IMG/VR virus record: IMGVR_UViG_3300027867_000003
Location: 1 to 64,000 of that record
DNA: 64,000 bases
From: a virus
Reading direction: 5' to 3' (one strand)
Shown: piece by piece, positions 25,811 to 33,654 of the stretch
Layout: the number at the start of each line of letters is the position of its first letter
Position numbering within the stretch: the stretch's first letter is position 1
Notes under the pieces: model-generated
Told to the model about the DNA's origin: nothing
Database searches by the model: none
Seen by the model: the letters and a program-made list of their open reading frames with translations, nothing else
Program-made: the position numbers and the translations under genes

Positions 25811-27243
25811 CAATGGACCATCCAGCTGAGGTCGGAGACGTTCGACTCTATGGATGTCGATCTGACGAACCTCCGAAGCTTCGGGGTTCGGACCATCTGG
25901 AGGCCCCGGCCAATCAAAGAACAGACGTCGACGCCGTCATCATGACGGCCACTGGGAAACGAGGTTAGCTGGTGCAACAAATCTCCTTTCCAGCGGGCAT
26001 TCTTCGGGAGAAAGACCTTCCCCATAGACGCTTTTGCCTGGAAGCTTTTGCAACGGGTTGGTTTGTCGTTGATCGAGGGGAGCCACTCAATTCGGCATTC
26101 AGCGTTTCGCTCGGTCATCCGGGCCGTTAGAAAGGGCTCGACCGATCTCCTGATGGGGCCGCTTTCGCCGAACCACAATTCAGGATCGTGGTCGAGGATC
26201 AAATCGCATTGCTTCTCGATCCAAATATCTGGGGTAGTTTGGCCGCGCCACCAGTCGGTGATATAGATATTTCCCATTGAGTCGAGATTGAAGATACCGT
26301 GTTCGGTGAAATCGCCGTGGCCTTCGGTGACGGCATAGTCGGAGGCCCCATAGGCAATCGTGTTTGCCGGAAGGGCGTCGTATTCGCCGAACCAAGAGGC
26401 TTTGAAATAGTCGCCTTCCTCAGAGACGGGGCGCTGTTGATAGAGGGCTTGCCAACTCCTGGCGTCAAGTTTTGCGACCTCAACCATCTTAGGCGTGAAC
26501 CACTCGGGCCATAGGAGAACCCCGGGTCTTCGACCCAAGGGATCGTCGACGTGGGCTTCCATGCCCAGCTCAACCACGGTCCATTGATCTGCTTCTCGGT
26601 CGAGAATTCGCCCCGCCAGATCCCGTTCGTGCCACCGAGTTGTGACAATGATCTGAGCCGCCTTCGGCTTGAGGCGGGTCAGGAAGTCAGAGATGTACCA
26701 GTCGTAGGTCCGTTCTTGGGCTCGAAGGGAATCGGCTTCTTCCCGACCTTTGGTCGGGTCGTCGATCAGGCCGATGTCGGCCCTTCGACCTGTAATGGCA
26801 ACGCCAACGCCGGCGGCAAAATACTCACCGTCGAGTTCTGTTGACCAATAGGAAACGGCTTTTGAGTCGCGGGCGATGCTGACGCCAAAGAGGGCCGCGT
26901 GGTCAGGGCGGGAGAACAGATTTCGAACCCGTCGGCCGAAGCGATCCGCTAGGTCCTGTGTATGCGAACAGGCTAAAATGGCCTTCGTCGGATTTCGGCC
27001 GAGATACCATGACGGAAAGACCATTGAACAATAGAAACTTTTCCCACTACCTGGGGGTTCGCAGATCATCAGTTTGTCGATTTTGCCGACTTCCACGGCT
27101 TCAAGGTGCCGCAGAATTAGTCTGTGATGTTGAGCGGGCGTGACGCCTAAGTCCATGTATTCGACGTAGTCGGCAATCGAGGCCCGTGCGACGGAACGGA
27201 GTTCCAATTCACGAAGGGCCTCAGGTGGACTTAGGAAGGGCAT
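25810..27243 (-). CDS. terL: terminase large subunit
   Basis: 477 aa. Walker A EPPGSGKS (residues 62-69), Walker B GLIDDP (Asp161-Asp162), coupling motif VTTRWHERDLAG, and the C-terminal RNase H-like nuclease with ASDYAVTEGHGD, GESGPIRRSV and GRHDDGVD supplying the acidic metal ligands. It cuts and pumps DNA through the portal. The small subunit is not adjacent; the best candidate is the HTH protein at 31342-31941. A degenerate second terminase-like ATPase is at 29441-30364. Confidence 0.9.
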   Translation of the reverse strand: MPFLSPPEALRELELRSVARASIADYVEYMDLGVTPAQHHRLILRHLEAVEVGKIDKLMICEPPGSGKSFYCSMVFPSWYLGRNPTKAILACSHTQDLADRFGRRVRNLFSRPDHAALFGVSIARDSKAVSYWSTELDGEYFAAGVGVAITGRRADIGLIDDPTKGREEADSLRAQERTYDWYISDFLTRLKPKAAQIIVTTRWHERDLAGRILDREADQWTVVELGMEAHVDDPLGRRPGVLLWPEWFTPKMVEVAKLDARSWQALYQQRPVSEEGDYFKASWFGEYDALPANTIAYGASDYAVTEGHGDFTEHGIFNLDSMGNIYITDWWRGQTTPDIWIEKQCDLILDHDPELWFGESGPIRRSVEPFLTARMTERNAECRIEWLPSINDKPTRCKSFQAKASMGKVFLPKNARWKGDLLHQLTSFPSGRHDDGVDVCSLIGRGLQMVRTPKLRRFVRSTSIESNVSDLSWMVH

Positions 27244-27267
27244 CGATGATCGGTCTCAGAGGTCCTG

Positions 27268-27432
27268 CTAGGCCGCCGCCGGGGGCGTATCGGCGGCTGT
27301 GGCCGATTGAAGGGCCGTGATGGCGGAATTGAGGGCGTCGATGGCGGCCGTGATTTTCTCCTGATTAGAAACAATGAGACGGAGCCACGAGATCAGGCTC
27401 CACGAGGGAGGATATTGGGGAACCTGAGCCAA
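27268..27432 (-). CDS. possible small protein from TTG, 54 aa
   Basis: A frame begins at TTG 27432 and ends at TAG 27268, just upstream of terminase. It has a Trp-rich start (YPPSWSLISWLRL) and an Ala/Thr helix. It is in the same frame as the preceding gene, whose TAG at 27451 is the only stop between them, so it could also be a read-through extension. No clear ribosome-binding site. Confidence 0.38.
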   Translation of the reverse strand: MAQVPQYPPSWSLISWLRLIVSNQEKITAAIDALNSAITALQSATAADTPPAAA

Positions 27433-27450
27433 TGGCTGGTTGCCTGAGGG

Positions 27451-27705
27451 CTATTGGTCGAGCTTGCGACCGCCGCCGGAGCCGCCGAGAAACGGCGGCG
27501 GATCGCGGTCCTGGGTGTGGGGATTCGTCGGGGCCGAGGTCATGATTTCGACCTTAGAGCGGGTCGGGCGGGAGCCGCTACCGACGGCGGTGTCTTGGGG
27601 CATCGAGCCGCCGTGTTCCTGCGGCATCGACGGGACATCGTGGATGATGTGGCCGCCCTTGGACATCATTTTGCCGGTGTGCGGATCGGGGCGATTAGAG
27701 GCCAT
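27451..27705 (-). CDS. hypothetical hydrophilic protein, 84 aa
   Basis: Gly/Pro/His-rich, probably disordered (SKGGHIIHDVPSMPQEHGGS). It ends in TAG after KLDQ and the frame continues open for more than 55 codons. The ATG at 27705 follows a purine-rich GAAAGGACCTCCC. No family recognised. Confidence 0.5.
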   Translation of the reverse strand: MASNRPDPHTGKMMSKGGHIIHDVPSMPQEHGGSMPQDTAVGSGSRPTRSKVEIMTSAPTNPHTQDRDPPPFLGGSGGGRKLDQ

Positions 27706-27737
27706 GATGGGAGGTCCTTTCTGAGGCCGGGGGGAGT

Positions 27738-27965
27738 TTAAGGGAGTTGACCCGTAGTAATCCCCAAGGCGGGGTCAATGTAGTTCACGACATAGCCTTG
27801 GGACTTATAGAAGGCAATTTCGTTGCGAAGTGCGTCGAGAGATCCAACACCGAGAACTCTGGTCGGGCCGGTGGGAGTTGACTGGACACCATTGATGGTG
27901 ATTATTATTGATGGCGAGGTCCCCGCCGGGGATTTTGACTTCGTGATGCTAATGGTGCCGGCCAC
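27738..27965 (-). CDS. hypothetical protein, 75 aa
   Basis: Begins MAGTISITKSKSPAG and has a beta-rich first half and a helix with FYKSQGYVVNYIDP. It lies between the CPCH-motif gene and a disordered protein gene. No family recognised; small and soluble. Confidence 0.55.
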   Translation of the reverse strand: MAGTISITKSKSPAGTSPSIIITINGVQSTPTGPTRVLGVGSLDALRNEIAFYKSQGYVVNYIDPALGITTGQLP

Positions 27966-27975
27966 TGATAGGTCC

Positions 27976-28182
27976 TCAGTTAAAGGGGGGTTTCACGGAT
28001 TTGTTGTGCGGGCTGTTAGGCTCGTCGAACTCGCGGCCGTCGAAACTGTTGTGGACGATGATACCATCGTCGATGAATGGATGACAGGGACAATCGACGC
28101 TGAAGGCGTGTTCCTGAAGATCTTCTATAGGAGTTACGTGTCGAGAGCCGTCTTCGAATATGTCGGCGCGCCACGGTTTCAG
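27976..28182 (-). CDS. CPCH-motif protein without a standard start codon
   Basis: A 68-codon frame reads LKPWRADIFEDGSRHVTPIE, then FSVDCPCHPFIDDGIIVHNS and FDGRE, a pattern I recall from small phage proteins (HV.P..DL..H.....C.C.P...DG..VHNS.D.RE). It is likely metal-binding. No ATG, GTG or TTG lies in this frame. Upstream an ATG at 28211 with a GGAG site opens a 10-codon frame whose TGA overlaps a CTG at 28182. So CTG initiation with coupling, a -1 shift, or a mutation must be involved. Confidence 0.55.
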   Translation of the reverse strand: MKPWRADIFEDGSRHVTPIEDLQEHAFSVDCPCHPFIDDGIIVHNSFDGREFDEPNSPHNKSVKPPFN

Positions 28183-28262
28183 ATCGAGCGCCGAGAGATT
28201 TCACTTGCCATAGGGGACTCCAGGGTTAGAGTTGCGTTTGATGATTGAGTGGTGGCTTGATT

Positions 28263-29189
28263 CTAGGTTCTTTCATAGTGAATCCTCGAGCGGATTATGT
28301 CGAAACGACAGATATAGGAATCGTAGCCCTCGTGAAAGGTAGCGAGGAATCGAACGGGAACTTTCTCACCCTCAACCCCTATTACGTCTTCGGGGATTCC
28401 AAGATGAGCTAAAGTGTCATTGGGCCGAATGCATTCTATGAGATATGATGCAAGGGAGGGTGCAAGTTCCTCAACCTTAGCAATGAATTTGCGCCAAACT
28501 GGCTCTCGGACCTCAGCCATGAATTGGCGCGACTGAAGGCTCAGTTGTTCCCATTCGTCTCCGTGTTTGACAACTTCATCGGAGGTCGTGAAAACTATAT
28601 TGTCCCGATTTAATGTGCCCCTAATATAAGTTTCAATTAGGGCCATTACACGTTTGGCGTCCTCGGCCTTTGCACCCTGTCTATCTTCAATAGGTGCGTG
28701 CTTCGTTTCGAGATTTGGGATGAGCTTTTCGATTTGGATTTCACCGCCGCAGCCAACGTCGTATTTTATGGCGATGGCGACGGCCTCGGGAGCGGTTGCA
28801 CCGGCGGCCATTGCGCCTATTAGGGTGTATTCTGCGCCGCCTTCGACATAGAAATCGGCCTTTGGATTTCTGATAGCGCGGCCCTGATAATCGACACAAA
28901 TGACTTCACCATTGGTGCGGACGATTATGGCGCCAAAGCCGCCGACTCGGTCGCCACATTTTGGATCAAATAGCTCACTGTGGCAGTCATTTTCGATCCA
29001 GTTATCTACGGCGCCGGACAGAATTAGGCCCTGGAAGATTTGGTTTGTCCCGGCTTGCCCCGCTGCCGCGCCCATTGTGCCGGATTCGGTGTTTCGGACA
29101 ATCTTGCGATTATAGCCGCGAACTGAATCGCCCCCTAGAGTCAGGGTGTCGGCGGCCATGATTCCGTCGCGATAAGCGATTGCAGTCAT
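28263..29189 (-). CDS. HslV/proteasome-like Ntn-hydrolase
   Basis: 308 aa. After Met removal the N-terminus is Thr (TAIAYRDGIMAADT), with Asp14 and Lys29 at the places of the proteasome beta catalytic residues, then a GAAAGQAG turn. Residues 1-175 form the proteasome-like domain. The C-terminal 130 residues (charged, with RFLATFHEGYDSYICRFD) are not recognised. The ATG overlaps the stop of the small gene upstream. A virion maturation protease or host-protein degrading role is possible. Confidence 0.72.
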   Translation of the reverse strand: MTAIAYRDGIMAADTLTLGGDSVRGYNRKIVRNTESGTMGAAAGQAGTNQIFQGLILSGAVDNWIENDCHSELFDPKCGDRVGGFGAIIVRTNGEVICVDYQGRAIRNPKADFYVEGGAEYTLIGAMAAGATAPEAVAIAIKYDVGCGGEIQIEKLIPNLETKHAPIEDRQGAKAEDAKRVMALIETYIRGTLNRDNIVFTTSDEVVKHGDEWEQLSLQSRQFMAEVREPVWRKFIAKVEELAPSLASYLIECIRPNDTLAHLGIPEDVIGVEGEKVPVRFLATFHEGYDSYICRFDIIRSRIHYERT

Positions 29190-29314
29190 AGGCTTGGCTC
29201 ATATAGACGTGGGTCGTTCTCGGGATCGGCGTTGTTAAGGATGTCGTCGCGGGCCTGTTGAAGCATTGTTATGATTTCATTGATTTCATCGGGTGTGCAT
29301 TGTGAATGTTCCAC
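29186..29314 (-). CDS. small acidic protein, 42 aa
   Basis: GTG start at 29314 (a stop lies just upstream in frame, so only GTG or a later ATG can serve). Helical and acidic: CTPDEINEIITMLQQARDDI. Its TGA overlaps the ATG of the Ntn-hydrolase gene, implying translational coupling. Function unknown; it could be a partner of the hydrolase. Confidence 0.5.
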   Translation of the reverse strand: MEHSQCTPDEINEIITMLQQARDDILNNADPENDPRLYEPSL

Positions 29315-29444
29315 GTCGGGGAACTACGAAATCAATATGTCCGCAGAGTGTTCCGGCAGCTTTGAATGTTGCTCTGGGGAGCCGAGTTTCAAATAACCTT
29401 GCCTCGTAAAGAGGCTTTCTTAAAGACGTAATCTTGGAGGTCAA
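29286..29444 (-). CDS. small basic protein, 52 aa
   Basis: TTG start at 29444 overlaps the TGA of the terminase-like gene (TTGA). Basic, with LYEARLFETRLPRATFKA. It overlaps the following 42-aa gene by 29 bases. The overlap style matches its neighbours, but the start is non-standard, so moderate confidence. Confidence 0.42.
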   Translation of the reverse strand: MTSKITSLRKPLYEARLFETRLPRATFKAAGTLCGHIDFVVPRRGTFTMHTR

Positions 29445-30364
29445 TGGGGGCCTCCCATGTAGAGCCTATTTTCCCCAAGATCGATCTGGGCGATGAGGGC
29501 CAGTTCGCGGTCGGACATCAGCCGAGGGTCGCGGTTCTGGTTGTCGGGATCAATGGAGTCGTCCAGTGGTTCGCAGAGATAGAGGGCGCGGAAGAGATAG
29601 TCCGGGAGGTCCTTTTTGATTTCCTCGATCTCGGATTCGTCAAGAATATTGGTCTCTTCCATGACATTGAGATAGGTGATTTTTCTATATTGAGAGTCTG
29701 GAAGATCGCCGGCTTCGGATCTGCGGCACATGTTATAGAACCAATTGTTCTTGTCTCTGACGGAGCCCATGATGACCGCGGGGGCCTTTAGGGCCATCAG
29801 ATTTGACCGTAGTTGGTGCCAGGCGGATTCGGAAACTTGGGGACCGATGGTTTGACTAGCACCGTCGATTACGAGGCCCCAGATGTCCTCGGAAATGATA
29901 TTACTGTCGGCAGAACGGAAGACCAACAGAGTTCCCGAGGAAGCGATGATCGTTGGCGTTGGGGCTTCACGGCTTTGGAAGGATCGTATGGGAAGATTTT
30001 GGCGAACCCGGTTGAAGGCGACCCGGGTCTGCTCTGAACTGGGGGTGACGAACCAATAGGTCTGACCGGGTTTGCCGAGAAACCCCCATTCGAGAATTCG
30101 GGCTATGCCGGCGGCGGTCATGCCGGACTTTGTTGATGCTTCGAGGAGGGTCCAGCGTTTGTCGGTAAAGATGGCCGCCTGCTGACGGGGATAGAGATAG
30201 GGCCTGGTGTAGACTAGATCGGTCACAGTCGGAACCTGAAGGCTGTCAAAAGGATCGGCCCGGAACCGCGGGGACCGAAGTCCGGGAGGCTCAACGGGCC
30301 GATAAGTCTGTCCCACCACAAGAGAGAAGGGGCGCCAGAGCCGAGGATGTACCGCGAGGCACAA
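29441..30364 (-). CDS. degenerate terminase-like ATPase
   Basis: 307 aa. The fold pattern is that of a terminase ATPase: LYPRQQAAIF, then LLEASTKSGMT where Walker A should read SGKT, so Lys is replaced by Met82. WGLVIDGAS has Gly168 where the Walker B Glu is expected. Downstream GSVRDKNNWFYNMCRRSEAG and LPDYLFRALYLCEP match terminase. It stops before any nuclease domain. The start is uncertain (TTG 30364 or a GTG further in). Probably an inactive structural or regulatory relative of the real terminase at 25810. Confidence 0.65.
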   Translation of the reverse strand: MCLAVHPRLWRPFSLVVGQTYRPVEPPGLRSPRFRADPFDSLQVPTVTDLVYTRPYLYPRQQAAIFTDKRWTLLEASTKSGMTAAGIARILEWGFLGKPGQTYWFVTPSSEQTRVAFNRVRQNLPIRSFQSREAPTPTIIASSGTLLVFRSADSNIISEDIWGLVIDGASQTIGPQVSESAWHQLRSNLMALKAPAVIMGSVRDKNNWFYNMCRRSEAGDLPDSQYRKITYLNVMEETNILDESEIEEIKKDLPDYLFRALYLCEPLDDSIDPDNQNRDPRLMSDRELALIAQIDLGENRLYMGGPH

Positions 30365-30406
30365 GATGCAGGCTCACATCTGGCTTACTCGGTTTTGAAG
30401 GGGGTG

Positions 30407-30877
30407 TCAAGCCCCAATTTTCGCCGAGGCCCATTCGGCGAGGAAGGAGCCTATTAGGCATACCTTATCGTGGGGTGCATTCTCTGCGACAACTGATAGT
30501 CCTTTTTCGTGCCACCGCTTAACTTGGCGACGATCGCTTTCTAGAATCTTGGCTATTCCGAGCCACTGATGTATATAGCGCCCCGTGACTGGATTGACTA
30601 AAGCTCTAAGCTGAAGAACACGACGGCGCTTAGGATCTGAATCTGCAAGGGGAAGGCTGAGAATTTGGTCCATTATGGGGATTTCGGCGGCTGAGGGAGC
30701 CATTGCAGATATTCGCATCTGGCCGCGGAACTCCAGGACTTGGAATTTTTCTAAATTATAATCAGGCCAGGCAACATGAAAGTCAGCTGGGCGTAGTCCT
30801 ACGGAGGGCATTGCCATCAACCGACCTCCGGCCCATTCAAGCCACCACTGAAGTTGCTCTGGGTCTAGTTTTCCCAC
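30407..30877 (-). CDS. DUF6362-like protein
   Basis: 156 aa. The pattern of an N-terminal helix with MPSVGLRPADFHVAWPDY, an IPIMDQILSLPL core and a C-terminal helix-turn-helix-like part (WLGIAKILESDRRQVKRWHE) fits phage proteins of the DUF6362 type, often near terminase genes. It may bind DNA. It sits between the nuclease and the terminase-like ATPase. Confidence 0.55.
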   Translation of the reverse strand: MGKLDPEQLQWWLEWAGGRLMAMPSVGLRPADFHVAWPDYNLEKFQVLEFRGQMRISAMAPSAAEIPIMDQILSLPLADSDPKRRRVLQLRALVNPVTGRYIHQWLGIAKILESDRRQVKRWHEKGLSVVAENAPHDKVCLIGSFLAEWASAKIGA

Positions 30878-30889
30878 GGTTGGATCTTC

Positions 30890-31345
30890 CTAGAACCTGA
30901 GGGGGGTTGTCTCTAGCCACTGAAACAGGTGTGGGGGGCGGATTTCTCGCCAGTCGAGAAGCGGCTTTGGGGCCTCAGGTGAGAGGCGCTTGACGACGAC
31001 CAAAGGCACAGTGCTTTTATTTAGGGCCTTTGTGACGACGGGGCAATAGAGATCAGTGAGCTTGGGAAGCGCAGAAGAGATCCAGGTATATTTAACTTCG
31101 ATAACGATGATAAATCGGCCCGAAGGATCATGGAGAAGAACGTCTGGGCTACAGGCGTTGGGGCCTTCGATGTCGTCGACATAGGAGAACCAGGGATTGA
31201 ATTCGATTTGGAAATCTGTTTCGGTTATGGCTTTCTGTAGGGATTTTTGAAATCGTCTCTCGTAGCGAAGTCCGAGGACGATACCGGGCTTTTGAGATCG
31301 GGATGGTCGATGAAGTCGGGGGCATCGTTGGGCAGAGATAATCAC
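30890..31345 (-). CDS. PD-(D/E)XK nuclease
   Basis: 151 aa. Catalytic core PDVLLHDPSGRFIIVIEVKY, with Asp68 and Glu83-x-Lys85, preceded by a helix with a conserved Arg. The C-terminus is a beta/helix cap. Single-domain nucleases like this act as resolvases or as repair enzymes in phages. Its start overlaps the HTH protein gene stop (ATGA), and a terminase-like ATPase lacking a nuclease domain follows two genes later. Confidence 0.7.
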   Translation of the reverse strand: MIISAQRCPRLHRPSRSQKPGIVLGLRYERRFQKSLQKAITETDFQIEFNPWFSYVDDIEGPNACSPDVLLHDPSGRFIIVIEVKYTWISSALPKLTDLYCPVVTKALNKSTVPLVVVKRLSPEAPKPLLDWREIRPPHLFQWLETTPLRF

Positions 31346-31941
31346 TCGGGCTTCTCCGCCCCTGGGATTTCGTTCCCGTCTTGATCGATCGTCTTACGGA
31401 TGTCCCGAGGCCCCATGTTAAAGGTGACGTTGACCGGGGCAGCTGGGAGCGTGTTGGCCGTCTTGGGAGGCGCCACTGTACGGTCGAAACCGAAGGCCCC
31501 GATTTGACGAAGTTCGCCAATTGGGAGCGTTTCGGCCTTTGCTGGGTCATCCAATCTTTCTTGGAGAATATCGGTTGCGGTTTCGGCGAGAATTCGAAGC
31601 TTTGTCTGAACCCTCTCGATTTCCTGCAAACTTCCTTCGGTGACCTGTTCGCGATAATAGTCGCAAAGGTGATTGAACGACGGGTCGGCCTGGAGTTGGG
31701 TAATTCGCTGGGGGGTGCAGCCAACTAGGAAGGCCGTTTCGCGGACGTTTTTGCCACTAGCAAGATGTCTTGCGGCCGCGTGATGAGAGGCTTTGAGGCG
31801 CTGAATGGGAGGAACTGAGACTGGGGTTCGGGGCTCAGATGAAAGGCGAGCGATGTCCTCGGCCGTTAGTTCGCGTTCGACGGTCATAATGAGCCCGGTT
31901 CCGCCGGGGCGACCTCGGGAAGGGAGAAGATCATGGGCCAT
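31342..31941 (-). CDS. HTH protein, candidate small terminase
   Basis: 199 aa from ATG 31941, which has a GGGGG-rich site upstream and falls after the stop of the previous gene; a longer frame to 32082 overlaps that gene and is less likely. Residues about 55-85 form a helix-turn-helix (HLASGKNVRETAFLVGCTPQ), followed by a long helix (about 95-135). HTH plus helical oligomerisation domain is the small-terminase layout. The large subunit is four kilobases away, so the role is inferred. Confidence 0.6.
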   Translation of the reverse strand: MAHDLLPSRGRPGGTGLIMTVERELTAEDIARLSSEPRTPVSVPPIQRLKASHHAAARHLASGKNVRETAFLVGCTPQRITQLQADPSFNHLCDYYREQVTEGSLQEIERVQTKLRILAETATDILQERLDDPAKAETLPIGELRQIGAFGFDRTVAPPKTANTLPAAPVNVTFNMGPRDIRKTIDQDGNEIPGAEKPE

Positions 31942-31958
31942 GAGGGTTCCCCCTTCCC

Positions 31959-32294
31959 TTAGGTCGCAGAGCGAGGGCTGATCGACAATCGAATCTCGGC
32001 GCCGTAGCCGACGCGGCCCACCCGCGGGGGTCGGTTGGTCCAAGCGTCGAGGATTCCCGACGTTGCTGACAGGCGGGTCCAACGATAGAATCGGCCGCCC
32101 ATTTTCCCTGCTTCGCGAATGGCTAAGGTGAGAACCTCGTCACCCTCGCCCGAGACATTGATCGAAATCGTTGGATCGACTCCTTCGACCTCACCGTTGA
32201 GAACCAGCCATGCGGAATGGCTCTCAGGGAGGGAGGAAGAGGAACCAACGTCGGGGTCGAAGGGTTGGTTTTCGACCAAATTAAGGTGGGTCAT
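31959..32294 (-). CDS. hypothetical protein, 111 aa
   Basis: Predicted beta-rich with a SINVSGEGDEVLTLAI segment and a WTRLSATSGILDAW segment. About 120 bases downstream of a TTGTATGCC element, so it may be the first gene of a transcript including the small terminase candidate. No family recognised. Confidence 0.58.
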   Translation of the reverse strand: MTHLNLVENQPFDPDVGSSSSLPESHSAWLVLNGEVEGVDPTISINVSGEGDEVLTLAIREAGKMGGRFYRWTRLSATSGILDAWTNRPPRVGRVGYGAEIRLSISPRSAT

Positions 32295-32412
32295 GGAAAG
32301 GGTCCTTTGGACAATTGGTTTCGCGGCTGGAGAGCGGGAGTTCGGGCGACTGTAGAACGGTTGGCATTGGTCTTGGTTCCTTTGGTTAGATTGGGCCGAC
32401 TGTCCCCCCTAA

Positions 32413-32421
32413 GGCATACAA
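32413..32421 (-). promoter_or_regulatory. TTGTATGCC element
   Basis: Minus-strand TTGTATGCC, context ACATTGTATGCCTTAGG, in the 264-base stretch without a firm gene between 32294 and 32559. It points toward the gene starting at 32294. The same stretch has an open frame of 77 codons (32386-32616) that I do not trust. Confidence 0.45.
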
Positions 32422-32558
32422 TGTTTCCGAATTACTTCTGGGGTCAAAAATTGCTCGCGATTTGGGAGAGTCCCTGGTCAGGGTGTGGGTATCCTGGTCC
32501 AGAGGACTCCGTTTTCTGAGACGGGTCCTCGGACCTAAGATACAACCGAAAGGTCTGT

Positions 32559-32777
32559 TCACCCACCTAGGGGCGGTTGTCTTGTTCGCGGCTTGCGAAC
32601 CAAAGTCATTTCCCAAAAACGGACCGGCTCTTGCGACGGAAACTTGTGTAGTTCAATGAAGGCATATAGGCGATTATCGTTATAATACTCAATCGCCTGT
32701 TTTCGGTTGTCGAAAAACTCTGCCATTCCATTATAGCAAAGTTCTACCATATAACGTTTTGTCTTTGTGGTGGTCAT
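32559..32777 (-). CDS. small protein, 72 aa
   Basis: Begins MTTTKTKRYMVELCYNGMAE with aromatic residues in EYYNDNRLYAFIELHKF. Looks like a small compact alpha/beta domain. It follows a hairpin at 32804-32827. No family recognised. Confidence 0.5.
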   Translation of the reverse strand: MTTTKTKRYMVELCYNGMAEFFDNRKQAIEYYNDNRLYAFIELHKFPSQEPVRFWEMTLVRKPRTRQPPLGG

Positions 32778-32803
32778 CTTTCCGGCCCTTTCGCGTGAAA
32801 GAT

Positions 32804-32827
32804 GGGAGGGAACAACTGTTCCCTCCC
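32804..32827 (-). terminator. hairpin after the GC-rich gene
   Basis: Perfect 11-bp inverted repeat GGGAGGGAACA / TGTTCCCTCCC with two bases between the arms, 15 bases past the stop at 32842. On the minus strand it is followed only by a short T-rich ATCTTT, so it could be a weak terminator or an mRNA-stabilising hairpin. Confidence 0.5.
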
Positions 32828-32841
32828 TCGTTGCGCCCGTC

Positions 32842-33429
32842 TTAAAGGGCGATGTCGATGGCGGCGTCGGTCTTAGGCGCGACCTTCGCGCGCTTGCGAT
32901 CCTTCGCCGGGACGATTGCCCGACCGGACTCCTGCGCCGATTTCACGGCATTGGCGAAAATCCGGCTGCGGTGCTTCTCGGCCGTCTGCTCGACCACCAA
33001 CTTGCGCGCGTCCTTCTCGACCTTCGTGGCGTCCTTGCCGAGTTCGCCGAGCTTGCCGTCGACCGCATTAGCGACCGCGACGAAGTAGGCTGCCTCGTGC
33101 GCGTCGTTGTTCTTCGCGCTCGGCCCGTTGCCCGCGTACAGCTTGTCGATTGCCGATTGCAGGCTCTCGCCGTCGTAGTTCTGTCCGACGCGGTTGCGGG
33201 CGTATTCAGCCCACGACTGGAACAGATAGGGGCGGGCGGCCGGCTCGACGTTGGCGAAACCGGCGAGCGCCCGAAGGACGGCCAACATGCCGTTGACTTC
33301 GATCTCGACCTGATTGTCGTGGATGCCGAACTTGCGCGCCGCAGCGGCGGCCAGCCAGGCCTCATGATCAGGATTGGCCTCGCCAGCCGGCTCTACGGGG
33401 CGCACGTGGCTCTGTGTGCTCTGTGCCAT
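32842..33429 (-). CDS. hypothetical protein with C-terminal AIDIAL
   Basis: 195 aa, GC-rich compared with the rest of the arm. Alanine-rich helices in the middle, a basic stretch (KDRKRAKVAPK) and the terminal AAIDIAL, a variant of the AIDIDL tag. First gene of the left arm after the control region, so probably early expressed. Function unknown. Confidence 0.62.
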   Translation of the reverse strand: MAQSTQSHVRPVEPAGEANPDHEAWLAAAAARKFGIHDNQVEIEVNGMLAVLRALAGFANVEPAARPYLFQSWAEYARNRVGQNYDGESLQSAIDKLYAGNGPSAKNNDAHEAAYFVAVANAVDGKLGELGKDATKVEKDARKLVVEQTAEKHRSRIFANAVKSAQESGRAIVPAKDRKRAKVAPKTDAAIDIAL

Positions 33430-33457
33430 GATGTTTTGCCTTCTCTCTCATTGGATG

Positions 33458-33479
33458 GCTCGGGCGGGCTTGCCCGAGC
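33458..33479. repeat. 8-bp inverted repeat, GC-rich
   Basis: GCTCGGGC and its exact complement with a six-base loop, about 30 bases upstream of the ATG at 33429 and so within its leader. It could be an operator or an RNA hairpin that affects translation. Confidence 0.55.
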
Positions 33480-33620
33480 TTCTGTGCCAGCGGTAGCCGC
33501 ACTGGCGCGGGTGGCGCGGCGGCCGAACCGCCCGTATCGAAACCACGATTGGGAGTATAGCCTCGCGCGCGCGTGAAGGGAAGAAAATCGCAGCCGGGAG
33601 CCACGGTGTTTTTGCATAGC

Positions 33621-33654
33621 TTCGGCGGCGTTGGGGGCGCGCAGCGCCGCCGAA
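33621..33654. repeat. 10-bp inverted repeat
   Basis: TTCGGCGGCG and CGCCGCCGAA separated by 14 bases. TGCAT lies near the left arm and ATGCA near the right, so the symmetry extends further. Candidate protein-binding site in the control region. Confidence 0.55.

Noticed and set aside
27823-28248. A 141-codon plus-strand frame opposite the CPCH-motif gene
   Set aside because: The minus-strand frame matches a recognisable protein family and the direction of the arm, so the plus-strand frame is taken as its mirror.
32386-32616. A 76-codon minus-strand frame between two genes
   Set aside because: It overlaps the better supported gene at 32559-32777 by 58 bases and runs through a promoter-like element; its sequence shows no recognisable pattern.
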